Positions 25,801 through 37,128 of a stretch of DNA of 64,000 nt are shown piece by piece (the stretch's first letter is position 1; each line of letters begins with the position of its first letter). The DNA is from Andrena cerasifolii (Eukaryota; Arthropoda; Insecta; Hymenoptera; Andrenidae): contig NC_135126.1 of assembly GCF_050908995.1 (NCBI RefSeq), forward strand, positions 4,154,001 through 4,218,000, given 5' to 3'. Under the pieces are notes generated by a model. That model saw nothing but the letters and a program-made list of their open reading frames with translations. It was not told the origin of the DNA and did not search any database. The translations under genes were made by a program, and so were the position numbers.

Positions 25801-27951
25801 AAGCGACCGGCCCTGCCAGAACGTCGCTTGCCCTTTTCAGGGGCCTTCGCCCCTTCTTTTTGCGCGACCCCCATCCGACTTACGGACTTGGTGGAATCAC
25901 CCTGACGACGACGACGATCGACGAAAGTCCATTACGTTCCTGGCGGAATTTCAATGAATGAGTCTAACGACCAACGCCGAAAAACAGTGTTTTAACGATG
26001 GAATGGTATAGTAGATTTAGAGACACGATAAACCTCGCTTTTGAGGATGCTTCTTGCTGAAGATTGTCGAGGAACCATCATTAAGCTTCGATAAAGAATG
26101 AACGCAAACAGAGCACGACGTATGGCAAGCCCGAGACGTGCATGAAAGCTACGTATTGATACTAACTTCCAGCAATCTCAGCTGCCAGCTGCACGAGGCT
26201 TGACGAAAGACGGGAGATCTTCAGCTGGAAGACGGTGAATGAGGACGAGGCGGCGGAAGAGGTCGATCCATGGTCGTCAAGTTAGTGAAATGTCTTTGCG
26301 GTGATTGAGCAAATATTTGATGAAGCTGGCGAGCCCTGCTCCTTCTGCCTCGAGGGATGAAACCTGCGGACGCACAATCCTCTCTGCGATGGAGAAGAAC
26401 GGAGGAATCGATGGGCATAAACGATATTCACTGGATGGAACGAGATTCGGCGCCACGGTGAGATTGGTTTAAAACTGTTCGTCGCTCCTCCGACGTTGCA
26501 CGATCCAATTGCAAAGCGACATGGATGTTTCTACAGGGACTCGTCGTTCTTGCGCTTTTTGTAATAACAATCGCTCGTGCTCGCGACGGAACGGAGGGAA
26601 AGACTCGAGTCGACCGTTCCGCGGGCCAGAGTAAATTGAGTTTAATTTATCTTAATGCTTATTGCCGGCGTCTGAACGGGGAGAGATACAGTATAAGCTT
26701 AATGAAAGGCCAGATGGAAGTCAGGAATCGGAGGACTGGTCTTTCGCCGGCGTTTCGCAAATTAAAACTCGCGCAATTAAGCGGTCAGGAAGGCCGGGGG
26801 TAAATCTTGCCTTCCTGTTTACGCTTGCGTTCCTCCTTTCGCCGAAAGCCCGGCGATTCCGTTTCATTCGGGAGGACACGTCCCTCCTTCACGGGGGTGG
26901 AAAAAAGGGAGCGAAAAGTGGACGCGCGGAGTCACGACGGCGACGCGACGCCGCCACTGGCTGCCACGAAAGCAATTATACAATTAGTTAAAGTATCTGG
27001 CCGCGTAACGGCCCATAAAACAAACATGATTGCGGGTGCTAACTGCCGTGAATGGGGAGGGATACAGGGGCAAGGGTTGCATTTTAAATGCCGCTGATGA
27101 GCTGGTAACGGTTTCGCTTGTACCTTACTTTTTTTCGAAGCAACTTGGAGAATTCTTTCGACCGATACGTGGAATAATAATTGAAATGGGAAACACTACC
27201 ACTTCCACTTTGCGATATACTAAATATAAATGAATGGGGTGAAATATCAAGTTGCGTTTATAAAATGAAATAACCCATTCAATATTTTCCTACAATTTTC
27301 CAAGACCCGCGCGCGATACTCATCCACTCCAGTGTCCCATTCCACCACGCAAAAGATTACTGCGCATTACGTCCTGGTCCCCACACGGAATCCATGTTAG
27401 CTGATGGCCCTTTTCCTCCCCCGTTCCCTCGTGATTCGCGTGGAATCGATGGTATTCGCCGCGGCCATAAAGAGCCCCGATAAATATTTCAGAAAAACAT
27501 AAACACCAGGGCTCGCGCAAATCCCCCGTACGTCAGCGTGGAACGCAAAGTGATATTTGAGCGAGGTCGGTTGACGCGGTGCCCGACGAATTTTAACATT
27601 CCTCCGAGCGTGTGCCCTCCTCGGGCACCCCACTGCTCTCTCGTGTATTATGCATGGCCCGCAGATCCCATTTCCACTTCAGAGGAGGCTCGCGAAGTCG
27701 CGAAAGCCGCGACTCCTCGATTTCGCGCCAACGTTTCTCCATCGATGTGAAGCCAGGCGAATGAATTAGACGTCAGCGAAACGATTGTTCTCCAGTGTCG
27801 ATGATTAGTTAACCAGAACTCTGCGAACTCTTCTGGTGCACCGACATCCACTCCGCTATTCAGCACTCGGTAGCAACGAGTCATTCGTGAAGATGAAAGA
27901 GTTCACCACCCGTGAGGTTACTATGGATTATTATCATGTATTGGGAATTGT

Positions 27952-28050
27952 TCTTGTTGTGTCCACACCGCAGCAAACAGAACAAAACGTTCACATACGA
28001 TTCGTACACCGAGTTTTCTTCATGTTTGCAGCGGTGTGGACACGACTAGA
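27952..28050. ncRNA. Candidate microRNA-like hairpin
   Basis: GTGTCCACACCGCAGCAAAC at 27959-27978 pairs with 28024-28043 over 20 positions with one A:A mismatch. Inward, a GAA and an AAAAC segment on the 5' side pair with GTTTT and TTC on the 3' side around a one-base bulge and a C:C mismatch, and a TACGA/TCGTA tip closes the loop. Outward, about seven more pairs (27952-27958 with 28044-28050, with one U:U mismatch and one G:U pair) extend the base. A stem of roughly 35 bp in about 99 nt has the size and mismatch pattern of a metazoan pre-miRNA. I recognise no known miRNA seed. The drawn fold is for the plus-strand transcript, but the minus strand would fold similarly. It could instead be a tiny palindromic transposon remnant. 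Confidence 0.35.
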
Positions 28051-30624
28051 CAGACGAAAACGTTTGCGAACACTGTTTTCCGTCGTGTTCGACTTGGTGG
28101 AGACCCGGGGTAAGGAATCCTAGAACCTACTTTGGTGTGACATATTCCCAAACGACCTAATTTCTGTGATTACCCTACAGGTTGATGCATTGCAATATTG
28201 GTGTTTTTTCTCCCATTCCACTTGCTTCTTCTACTATATCCTTTTGATATCTTGATATATCTTGCATTCGTTTCAGTATTATCCCTATTTCCATTCGTGC
28301 TCTTCATTTTCTTCCATGCGCTTTAATTACGCTGAATGCAAACTTCGTAATGTACTTCATCCAATGACTGTCCCGAATGAGACTGTTATTGCTAGTGCTA
28401 CTATGAACGGCTGTTTAATTATTAAGAAGCGAATCGAACGGTTCAGTGCTCTTTTCAGCGTGAAATATCCATCGCCGTGAAAGGAAAGCATCGTTGCAGC
28501 GAGTTCATGACGCTGGAAATCGGTTTTCAGTTAGCGGCTCTCTTTCCCGGCCTGCTGGCCGAATATACATAATGCATAACCGAGCGCATCATCGTATCTC
28601 CATTTCGTCTCTCTGCAGGGAAAGAAGCGGGCGTTGTATCGAGAAAATGGGAGAGAGGCCCATCTTTCCTGGCGATGTCCCCTTCGTCGACATTGGCGAC
28701 GGCTGCTACGGGGGCGACGAAGGTGACGACACGTGTGCCAAAGTGAAAATGTATGGCCAGCGAGCACGTGAGCAGACTCTACCGCGTGCAACGCTGCTAA
28801 AAGAGGTTCTCCTAAGTAGATTCGCAGGGGCGGGGGTGGAGGGTGAGGAAAGCACGAAGGGCTGCTAATCTCCTCTCGACACCGATTTACACAAAAGTCT
28901 CTCGTGTTTGAACAGCCAGATCGGCTGCCAATGACGATTGATAGGCTTAGAGTGCCTAAAATATAATCGAAGCTCTCGTGACACGAATTCTAAAGAATTC
29001 AGGAGAGCAAGGCCTTTAATCACTTTCAAGCCCCCCTTCGCCGGCATCCAGCGTGAGAATACGCGATAACGAAGACGTTTCGGTCATTGAATCCACGTTC
29101 CCAGAAATTCCCAGCCCGAGGGTCCATATTAGCGGTAAGACGAGCTACGCGGGGCGCGCGGCGAAGTCTGCATAAATAAGGCGAAGGAAATTTGCAATTA
29201 TGAATCGAGACTAGAAATACACGACTGCTGTCCTCAGCACCTACCCCCCTGTCCCACCCGAAACCGCCCGTGCCTCACCGATCCACGGTGGCTTCTACCC
29301 AACGTGAGTGCATACCCGCACCACCGAGTTTCCACAGAGTTCCACGGAGGGTGTGTCGCAGGAAAAGTTGAAGGAAGCACAGCTGACGAGTATGCAAATG
29401 CGAGCCCCTCCCCCCCCCTCCTTGCCCCGTGCACCTCGCCGACCCTCATCACACGGTCCTCCCAGACACCGACGAAACAGTGCAATCCCTATGTGCGGAT
29501 TCGCATTAGCGAGCAACTTTCTGGAGAGTGGTTTCTAGCGGGCGGCGGAACAGGGGCGAGAGCACCGAGCCATTGATGTTGCCGGTTGATTTCATTGGCA
29601 GCTTAAATGCAGCCGGATGAATCGTCGTAGGCGTCCACCGATTAATCAAATTCAATTCCGATGAATGAGTTTTCGTTACTGCGACGGTGTGCAACGGTGT
29701 CTGTTTGTTTGGTAGCTTTTACGTTAACGAAGATCAGTTAACATCCATGGGAGGACGAGGGGATGTAGAGAGCACATGTATGAGATTGATATGGGAGGAT
29801 TATTAGTGTCTTCTTGAAAAGATTGTTAACATCTGAATTACACACTTCAGAGGCGATAGTAAGCCCTTGCTTGCTATCCAACAAATCTATGAAATGCTCA
29901 AGCTTCATAAGCTCAAGGAAACTTTCATTGATAGCGAGTAAAATCAATCCAGAGCACAAAGGATTTAGCCTTCACTAGGTGATGGTTAATGGCCGACGTT
30001 CTTGCGTCTCCAAGAAGCAAGCAGCACTTTCCACCGCAGAGATCGCTTCCGCGGTGCACGCATACATGGAAACCCTATTTTCATCTTGCAGGAGAACTTT
30101 AGCGAAGAGGAAGAAACTCTCCTCGAGATCAGTCACACGGACCGACTGCCAGCCGCAGACCTCATTTCCATATAGGTTCGAACCATTTAGTTCAAACATT
30201 TCTTTCCATTCGCTAAAAGCCCCCTCGTCTTCGATGGCATCTAACTTACAATTTAAATAAAAGCAAACACACGTAAGGACGCCACCCCTCGGCCGCGAGC
30301 CACTATATGACTCTTACTTCGTACACTCTTTAGACCAGCCTATTCCGGTGCGACAGAGAACTTTCAATGGGCTCGGAGATAGAAGACGTCCCCGACAGAT
30401 TCCGGAGGGTGTGATGAATGTTCTTTAACCTCGCGGCTTTTCAGCCGTCTTCCCTTGATACAGGGATCAATCGTGGGTTTATTCTGCTGAACGCTCCGGA
30501 GTTTATCGAGCCATTGCTCGATAAATGTTTCATCGTGGTGACTGATTATGCTGTGCAGTGCGATGGGACACTGGTGATTTAGAAATAATGCTTCTTTGAA
30601 TAGAAATGAAATGTACTATACTTG
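28051..30624. other. Non-coding interval, no supported gene
   Basis: Mixed composition. There is a C-run-rich stretch near 29407-29420. A perfect hairpin at 30502-30525 is listed separately. No domain-bearing frame, no RNA gene and no clear repeat family. Confidence 0.6.
30502..30525. repeat. Perfect 10-bp hairpin with 4-base loop
   Basis: TTTATCGAGC, loop CATT, GCTCGATAAA. It is stable but isolated. There is no U-tract on either side that would suggest a terminator, and the setting is eukaryotic. Confidence 0.45.
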
Positions 30625-31166
30625 CATGGGAAGTTAGGCAATCCGGAAAATCAGAAATTATGCAACTTTGCGTGCAAGTAGAGTAGTTCATGGGAGAGAC
30701 AAACCTATTTTTTTTTTTGGTGCCACACTGCGGTTTTAGGTGATGAAGTCATCCCTTGAAAAATATGCAGAATTTTCTTTTTAGTGGAATATCTCGACAA
30801 CGGTGAGAGATATTGGAAAGAAGTTTAAATCCAAGGTGCATCTATTTTGTACGTATAAAACTGTATAAAAGTAATTATCGAATTAAGGATTGGTGGTGGA
30901 GGTAACTCGAAAAGTATGAATTTTTCGATAATTACTTTTACGTAAAAGATGCAACTTTTGTTTAAACTTCTTTCCAATATCTCTCACCGTTCTCGAGATA
31001 CTCCAGAAAAAGAAAATTCTGCGTTTTTATCAAGGGGTGATTTCACCCGCCCCAAAAACCGTACTATTCCACCAACAAAAAATAGGTTTGTCATTCGCAT
31101 GAATTACTCTACTTGCACAAAAAGTTGCATATTTTTCTGAATTTCCGGGTTGGCTGAATTCCCTTG
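30625..31166. mobile_element. Long foldback (MITE-like) element
   Basis: The two halves are inverted copies of about 245-255 bp. The outer ends read CATGGGAAGTTAGGCAATCC at the left and, inverted, CAAGGGAATTCAGCCAACCC at the right. Matching blocks run inward: ATGCAACTTT, GCAAGTAGAGTA, GACAAACCTATTTTTT, AGAATTTTCTTTTT, GGTGAGAGATATTGGAAAGA, and finally AAAGTAATTATCGA on each side of a 40-45 bp centre near 30885-30925. By eye the arms are about 75-80% identical, so this is an older copy. No coding capacity is visible. A TAGAAATGA motif lies close to both ends (30601-30609 and 31168-31176) but is not adjacent to the left terminus, so it is weak as a target duplication. Confidence 0.75.
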
Positions 31167-31985
31167 TTAGAAATGACAATAAATTATTACTGAATAATGT
31201 GAATGTGGAGTGTGGATTTTGTAGTAATTGTAGATACCCTGTAGCGACAACTATCAAAGTAAAGTAGAAATTTAATTTTCAAGCAGAGGATACCTATTAT
31301 TTCAAAGCCTCTCTTTCACCACTGATCAAAATCAGAGAATGGCATTTTGCTTCTCTGCAATGTCCTATAAAGACCCAAAACCATAGAAAATAAAGCGCAT
31401 GGCGTTCTGACGGGAGATTACCCAGACCTTCAGACCTAAACACGACCATTTTATCCGTGCTCTATCAAATTGGCCCAGGCTGTTTGGCCTTTAGCTTCTA
31501 TATATGAGCCAGGATGATTCTAGTATCGGATCGGTCGGATTGCGAATTCGGCGCTCGTAAAATTAACGAACCTTGTTGCTTCACTCTCTCTCTCTCCCCG
31601 CCACCCCCCCTTTCCACAACCTTCCCCGCTGTCCCTTGCTTCTTCTCTCCTCGCCAAAGATCGAATTCCTCCTTTGTACGCCGGCTACAGCGCTTCGAGA
31701 ACTATTCACGAACTTCTTTGTGCGAAGCAATCAGGAGCTCCGAGTATAAACGCTAGATACAACAGGCACGTGCCGTGAAATTCATTGTCCGCGTTGCTAA
31801 CGACGATGCTCGGCCGTTCCCTTTCGACTGTTCATTCGAAAATAGTACCACGATAATTGGTCCATCGCGTCCATTCCTTCTACGCTCATAACTAGGTGCC
31901 ACAGTTCTAGGTGCCACATTCTTTTACGAGATAATTACTCGCGTTGATGAAGAATTTCATACAATTCCATGTATCATCTAACTTA
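31167..31985. other. Non-coding interval
   Basis: No gene seen. It contains a short (CT) run at 31584-31596 and a two-copy tandem CTAGGTGCCACA at 31892-31918. The remainder is unremarkable. Confidence 0.6.
31892..31918. repeat. Two-copy tandem repeat, 15-bp period
   Basis: CTAGGTGCCACA occurs at 31892-31903 and 31907-31918, separated by GTT. Confidence 0.7.
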
Positions 31986-32170
31986 ATGGCGCACTCAGAA
32001 TTTGGGGGGAGCCGAGTCGAACGGATAAAAATATTTTCAATGCGAATTCAATAAAATTCATCAGGTGATTATACAAATTTATTTGAAGAATGAAATCCAG
32101 TTTTCTTTGCTTTTTACAAAGCCCTTTCTTTGAGGGAGCCATGGCCCCTTTGCCCCCGTCTGAGTGCGCC
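31986..32170 (-). mobile_element. MITE-like element, copy A, with terminal inverted repeats and ACTTA duplication
   Basis: The ends are GGCGCACTCAGA (31988-31999) and its inverse TCTGAGTGCGCC (32159-32170). The flanks are ACTTA at 31981-31985 and ACTTA at 32171-32175, consistent with a 5-bp target duplication. The interior is about 160 bp with no real coding capacity. A second copy in the opposite orientation lies at 61676-61894. The two share long blocks such as AAGAAAACTGGATTTCATT, AATAAATTT, TATAATCACCT and CTCGGCTCCC. Strand is set as opposite to copy B by convention. No superfamily can be assigned from the ends alone. Confidence 0.7.
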
Positions 32171-35100
32171 ACTTATCTAATTAGATAGTTCGACACTCCG
32201 TACACAAGAGTAGAAAGAGTTCCTCTACTATTCCTATATTTAAACAGTACTGGCTGCTGTGAGGTTCTACGGAGCATTACACCAATCCCTCCACAGAGCG
32301 TCGATTTCTCATAGACACCCAGCGAAGTTCACCGGGAAATCGATGCAACGGCACACGCGGACTGATTTAATAAATCAAGAAGCTATCGTTAATTATGCAC
32401 GTCATTTCCCTCGGAATGATCGTCCGGGCAATTAGGATTCTCGCGATTCTCCGCAAGGCAAGCGATGCCCCCGTCGATTCCGGGCCTCTGCCACCGGGGC
32501 AAATTTCCCGACCTACGGTTCTATTTGAGGTTACGCTAAGCAAGTTAGCACAACCCCAACGTATCGCGTTAAATTATGCTCAGAAGCAACGGGCGCGGCT
32601 GTCGCGGATATGTACGTTACGCACACACGCGACACGTGCGCGCACGGCCGTGCTCCGCGGCCCTTTAAGCACCGTAATCACGGTAAGCGTCGCCGGTTCA
32701 CCGAGGGAAACCTTTTCAGGAACATTGCGCGTCGCTGTCACGCGAGCCGCATTAGGCCGCAAGAAAAAGGAAATCATCCGTCTCCATTTTCTCCAGTTGT
32801 CGTAGCACGAACGCGGCCGTGCAGTTGACGGCGCGTGAAAATGAGCGCAGCGTAGACCGGGGACGTTTTCACGAAATTGAGGTGGTTAGACGGTGTTGCA
32901 TGTCCAACCTGCAGCAGAAACTTGTAACTCTGGATTCCTATATTTTGCAGACCGTTCTGCGGATAAATGGATGTGAAACCGCGTGAGTTGGCTGTGTTTA
33001 TTCTATTCTTTGTTCAGGGTACCATTCTGTTGTTTATGAAATAACAGCGAAGGAAATATTTCCTCCTCCTCAGCCAGAATGCTTTTCAAACACCACTGTG
33101 TGGTTCCACCAAAGAGTGTAAATTTTCTTGTTAAAAGACGAATTTGTCGCCACGGAATGACGTAAAATTTTAAGCGAGCGAAGCGGTTCAGCAGATCATT
33201 AAAGTAAGGACCAAGGAATAAGCTCCCACTCGTAGACATTGCAATTAAGCGTCGAATCGTAATCACTCGAGTGCGCAGTGGTGACGAATCGAACAGGAGC
33301 GATTTGACACCGACGCGTATAATTACGCCGACTCTATTTAACGATCGAACGCTGATGTAACGACCAGTTAACGGAATTACACATTGCTTAATGTATCCAC
33401 TGTCTGGCTGATAAGCATCTCCCTTTGTGATGTATTACCCCATGCTTCTGACACGCCGTAATCGATCGTCATAGATGTCGTACGGGAGTACATCGCCATA
33501 ACCCTTAACTGATTCAGCAAGTGAATATTCAGGTTCAAGTAGCTGACGAGGGGTAAGGAAATTTCATCGGGGGGAAATTGGTCACAAAACTCTAGCAGTT
33601 TTTGCAGTTTACAAATTCCTTATGCGCAACTGATTCTTTGCCATTTCGTTGGTAAAATGTCCTGGGATATGGTGTTGTTGCAACTAGAGGAAGGTATTAA
33701 AACATGGCGACTTCAATGCGGCAGGAAGAAGCCATCGCGCAAAAAATCGAGACCTGGTAATCTGGGCTGGAGAAAACGACAATGAACGGTGGAGAAGGTC
33801 GCTTTGGAGGCTTCTCCTTGGATAGAAACGGTAGGTAGACTGCTCGACGGCGCTTTGGGGCCTATAATCATGCGTCTTGATTAATGCCGCGCGCTCAGTG
33901 ATCATCCCAGGGTCTCTAATGCTTCTCCCCGTCGCGTTCTAGTCCTCTCTAGTCCTTGCTGCTTCTCAGCTCCTTCGTAGGCTAAACTTAGTAATATTCC
34001 TTGCTTAGGATCGACTACCAGGTGGCACGAAAAAGCGACCGTTGCCAAATACCAATTTGATTATAGTATACGAATTCTATTTTTCCTGACTCCTTTGTGC
34101 TTGATGAATGTTTGTATTAGGAGATAAGAGGATGTACGATTTCTTCTGAGATACACAGATTTTGTACATTTCCTTCGCTGAATTTGCTTGAGTAATAATG
34201 ATCGTTCTCGTTTGCCACGAATTTAAAGGGAGACAGTAATTATTCCGCGCATAAGGCACGGCCACGTTGGCGTTGATTACACCCAAGGAACCACTATTTT
34301 CACAAGTTTCTTAAGTAGAAAATAATAATTAGTACACCTAATACAGGATGTTCGCAGTGTTTCCTGGAAATGGTATACTTGTGTGCACAAGATAGACAGG
34401 TGTATGTATATTACATCGTTCCAGAACAGGGTTGAGCCCGGAGGAAGCCATTATAGACTCATGTTCTCGCTTGAACCTTCCCATCCGTCTCTCTTTCTAC
34501 TCACAAGCACCTCCTCTTTAGTTTGGCAGATAACCCAGGGCAATGCCGGGCATTTAACTAGACGAAAGCTGCATCAGACACATCGAACGTCACCTAAGAG
34601 CTCATTACCCACAAGCATCTAAAGGAATTCACAAATCTGTAAACAGCGGCACTACAGGTGAATTCAAAATCAGGAAGACTAGCACTAAGTAATTATGATA
34701 AACTGCTACACGTGAGAAATCATCGATACTACTAATCGTAAGTCTCAATCCAAGATTGATGTTCCAAGAACCAGTACTACATACCTCCAATCAAATCTAC
34801 TCCCCCACTGAAATCTCAATGGAAAAACAAGGCGAAACGGTAATTGAAAGGCCGACTGATCCCCAATTACCCATCAGACATGCGTCCACGTTGTAGATAA
34901 TTCGATACAGTTGCCAATCGGTGACCAAATAAAGCCGGCGCTCGAGTTGCGCGCGGAGGAACTTGAAAGGGTGGCTTCCCGATAGGTAACCAAGCGTAAC
35001 CACGAATAGTTGTAACCAGCGCTAAGTGGAGTCGTAACTACGCGGATCCGTGGGTCTGGAAAGTCCTGGCAAAGCGCAAGATTAAGCAAATCGACGGTCG

Positions 35101-37113
35101 GCCGGCGTTTAAGGTCCTGGTCAATGGCGCGGAAGAGACGCGGAAGGAAGGCCGAGTAAGCAGGTTATAGAGGCAGCGCTACTCTCGCCTCTACAGATGG
35201 ATAGGTAGATAGAGGCTCAGGTTTGGGTGGACCAAACTGATACAATTAGATGTGATCTTAACGCCATAACTCAGGGCTAATCTCGGGGTCTGGACCAGGC
35301 CTGGGTGAATTTCGCCTTCCGGCCAAGGCGCGGGCTCACTTCATTATTCATCCCGTTCGGCTGCCGGCCCAGTTATCTCTCGCTATCCGAACCGGACGTA
35401 CCGTCGAAACCTACCGACCTATCGACGAGAACCTGCCCAAAGCGAACATCTCGCGAGCTCTGCGACGCTGGCACGTCGCTAGGCTAATCGGGAATCGAAA
35501 CAATTATTCATGTTCGACGGATTGTTCCCAGTTACGGCTGGAGGTGACTGAATTTGGGTCAGATGTTGAGATTCAATTTCTGATGGACTTGACTGTGGAA
35601 AATTTGAGTTTCGGGCTGAACGTGATTCCCGGCCAATGAGTGAGATTTGAATCATATTTTGAAAGTTAATGGAAATTAAAGGAATACGATAAAAAGTTAC
35701 GAAAGACAGCATACTAGTGTGATCGAAGTATTTTAAATTTGAAATTCAATTTTGAAATTCATGTGGATCTGATTGGATGCAAAATAATGTCGAATGTGAT
35801 CTGCGAACATCGTTTCGTGACAAAGTAAATATGGCTTCCCACTCGAAAGCTGTAATACGACAATCGTTTGGAAGGGGAACGTCGACACTTTTTCCCTTTA
35901 ATAAGCCATAACTCTGCTCGCCATGAAAACGAGAGTCACGTTAAAATCTCGCCCAGGGAAGCTTCCCCGTCCGTCGGTTATTGACTGACTTCGTTTATGT
36001 ACTCTGAGTTTACGATGCCACTAAAGTCGCAGGAAGGCGTTCAGAATCGGTCTGCTAAAAATAAAGCGACTGTACCCTGCCAGACGTCATACTACCTTAT
36101 TTCCTTTAACATCCCTGTATTATTTGCACCGAAAATCAAATTCCCGTGAATGCACTCCACTTACAGGGGTATCCATGCTATCTGTCGCGTAAAAGTTGAA
36201 GACAATCGACCTCCGTGCACCCCAATTCTCGAAACACTAAAAGTCACAGTAGTATAGGTCAACCATTAAACCGCCAGAGTGCAGTAGCCGCTATTCTATT
36301 TAACTAAATGCTGCCAAATTTCAAGACTAGCGTTCCATCGAACTAACTCCAACGTTAAGCCTTTAAAACACTGAAGGAAGAGTCAATAAATCTCAGAATA
36401 TGTTACAAAAGACACCAGCAATCGCCCCGACTAGCGAGTCGCTCGGTGACTGAGATCAATTTCGTCTACGAACAAGTTAGCTGCCTTGGAAGTGCACGCC
36501 GATGGTTTCTGACCCATTTACCCGAATCTAGAAACGCTCGTACGGAATTAACTGCTCCGAGCAACTGGCGAAAGGAGAAAGAGACGCTTCGTTACCAATA
36601 AGGAAGAAGACGCGTGTAACAGTCCGCGTCCACGTAACCCAAGATCAAGCGAAGCAAAACACTCGAAAAATCTCCCCTCCGCTATTTGCCCGTGTCGCAA
36701 CATCGTTCGCCAGGAACTCCGCGCGAAGTGATACAAGCCGCGATTAAACGCGGCAGAAACGTCGCCGGCGCTGCGACGCCAGTTTCTCCGCATTCCTAAC
36801 CAACCAATCAGGGTAATGCCTTGTCACCGTTTCCCCTCGTTTTCTATTTCACCCCCCGGTGCAGCCGAGTCAGACAGAATTTCAGGCTACCTGTGGCTTC
36901 GCCTAGTTTCACCGAGAAACACGACAATGGCGCGAATTAGCGGTGTTGCGCGTGCATACGTCATATCGTCTGTATCATCAGCATTTGATGGCGCGGAAGG
37001 CGCGGCGCGGCTGCCGCCGTAGGGAAGCGGGTTGGCCGCTTTGTGCCATCAGGGTGATTATATTGCTGTTCGGCGAGAAACATCGAGTCACATGAGCAAC
37101 CAAGGGGGGCAGG

Positions 37114-37128
37114 GAGAGAGAGAGAGAG
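37114..37128. repeat. (GA)n microsatellite
   Basis: About seven GA units in a purine-rich stretch. Confidence 0.8.

Larger units (their letters stand above)
20401..27951. other. Non-coding interval, no supported gene
   Basis: Mixed composition with microsatellites (listed separately). The longest frame in the window, 209 codons at 23213-23842 on the plus strand, has no recognisable domain and lies partly in AT-rich DNA with TAAT cores (for example TATGCTAATTATGCG near 23520-23536). 22832-22849 is a compact hairpin (GGATACC, CTAC loop, GGTATCC). Nothing supports an exon call. Confidence 0.6.

Noticed and set aside
30949..31140. 63-codon plus-strand frame
   Set aside because: It lies inside the right arm of the foldback element at 30625-31166.
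31982..32172. 64-codon minus-strand frame
   Set aside because: It coincides with the MITE-like element 31986-32170 and is explained by that repeat.
34245..34275. TAAGGCACGG, similar to the start of miR-124
   Set aside because: It matches only through TAAGGCACG and then diverges. No precursor hairpin surrounds it.
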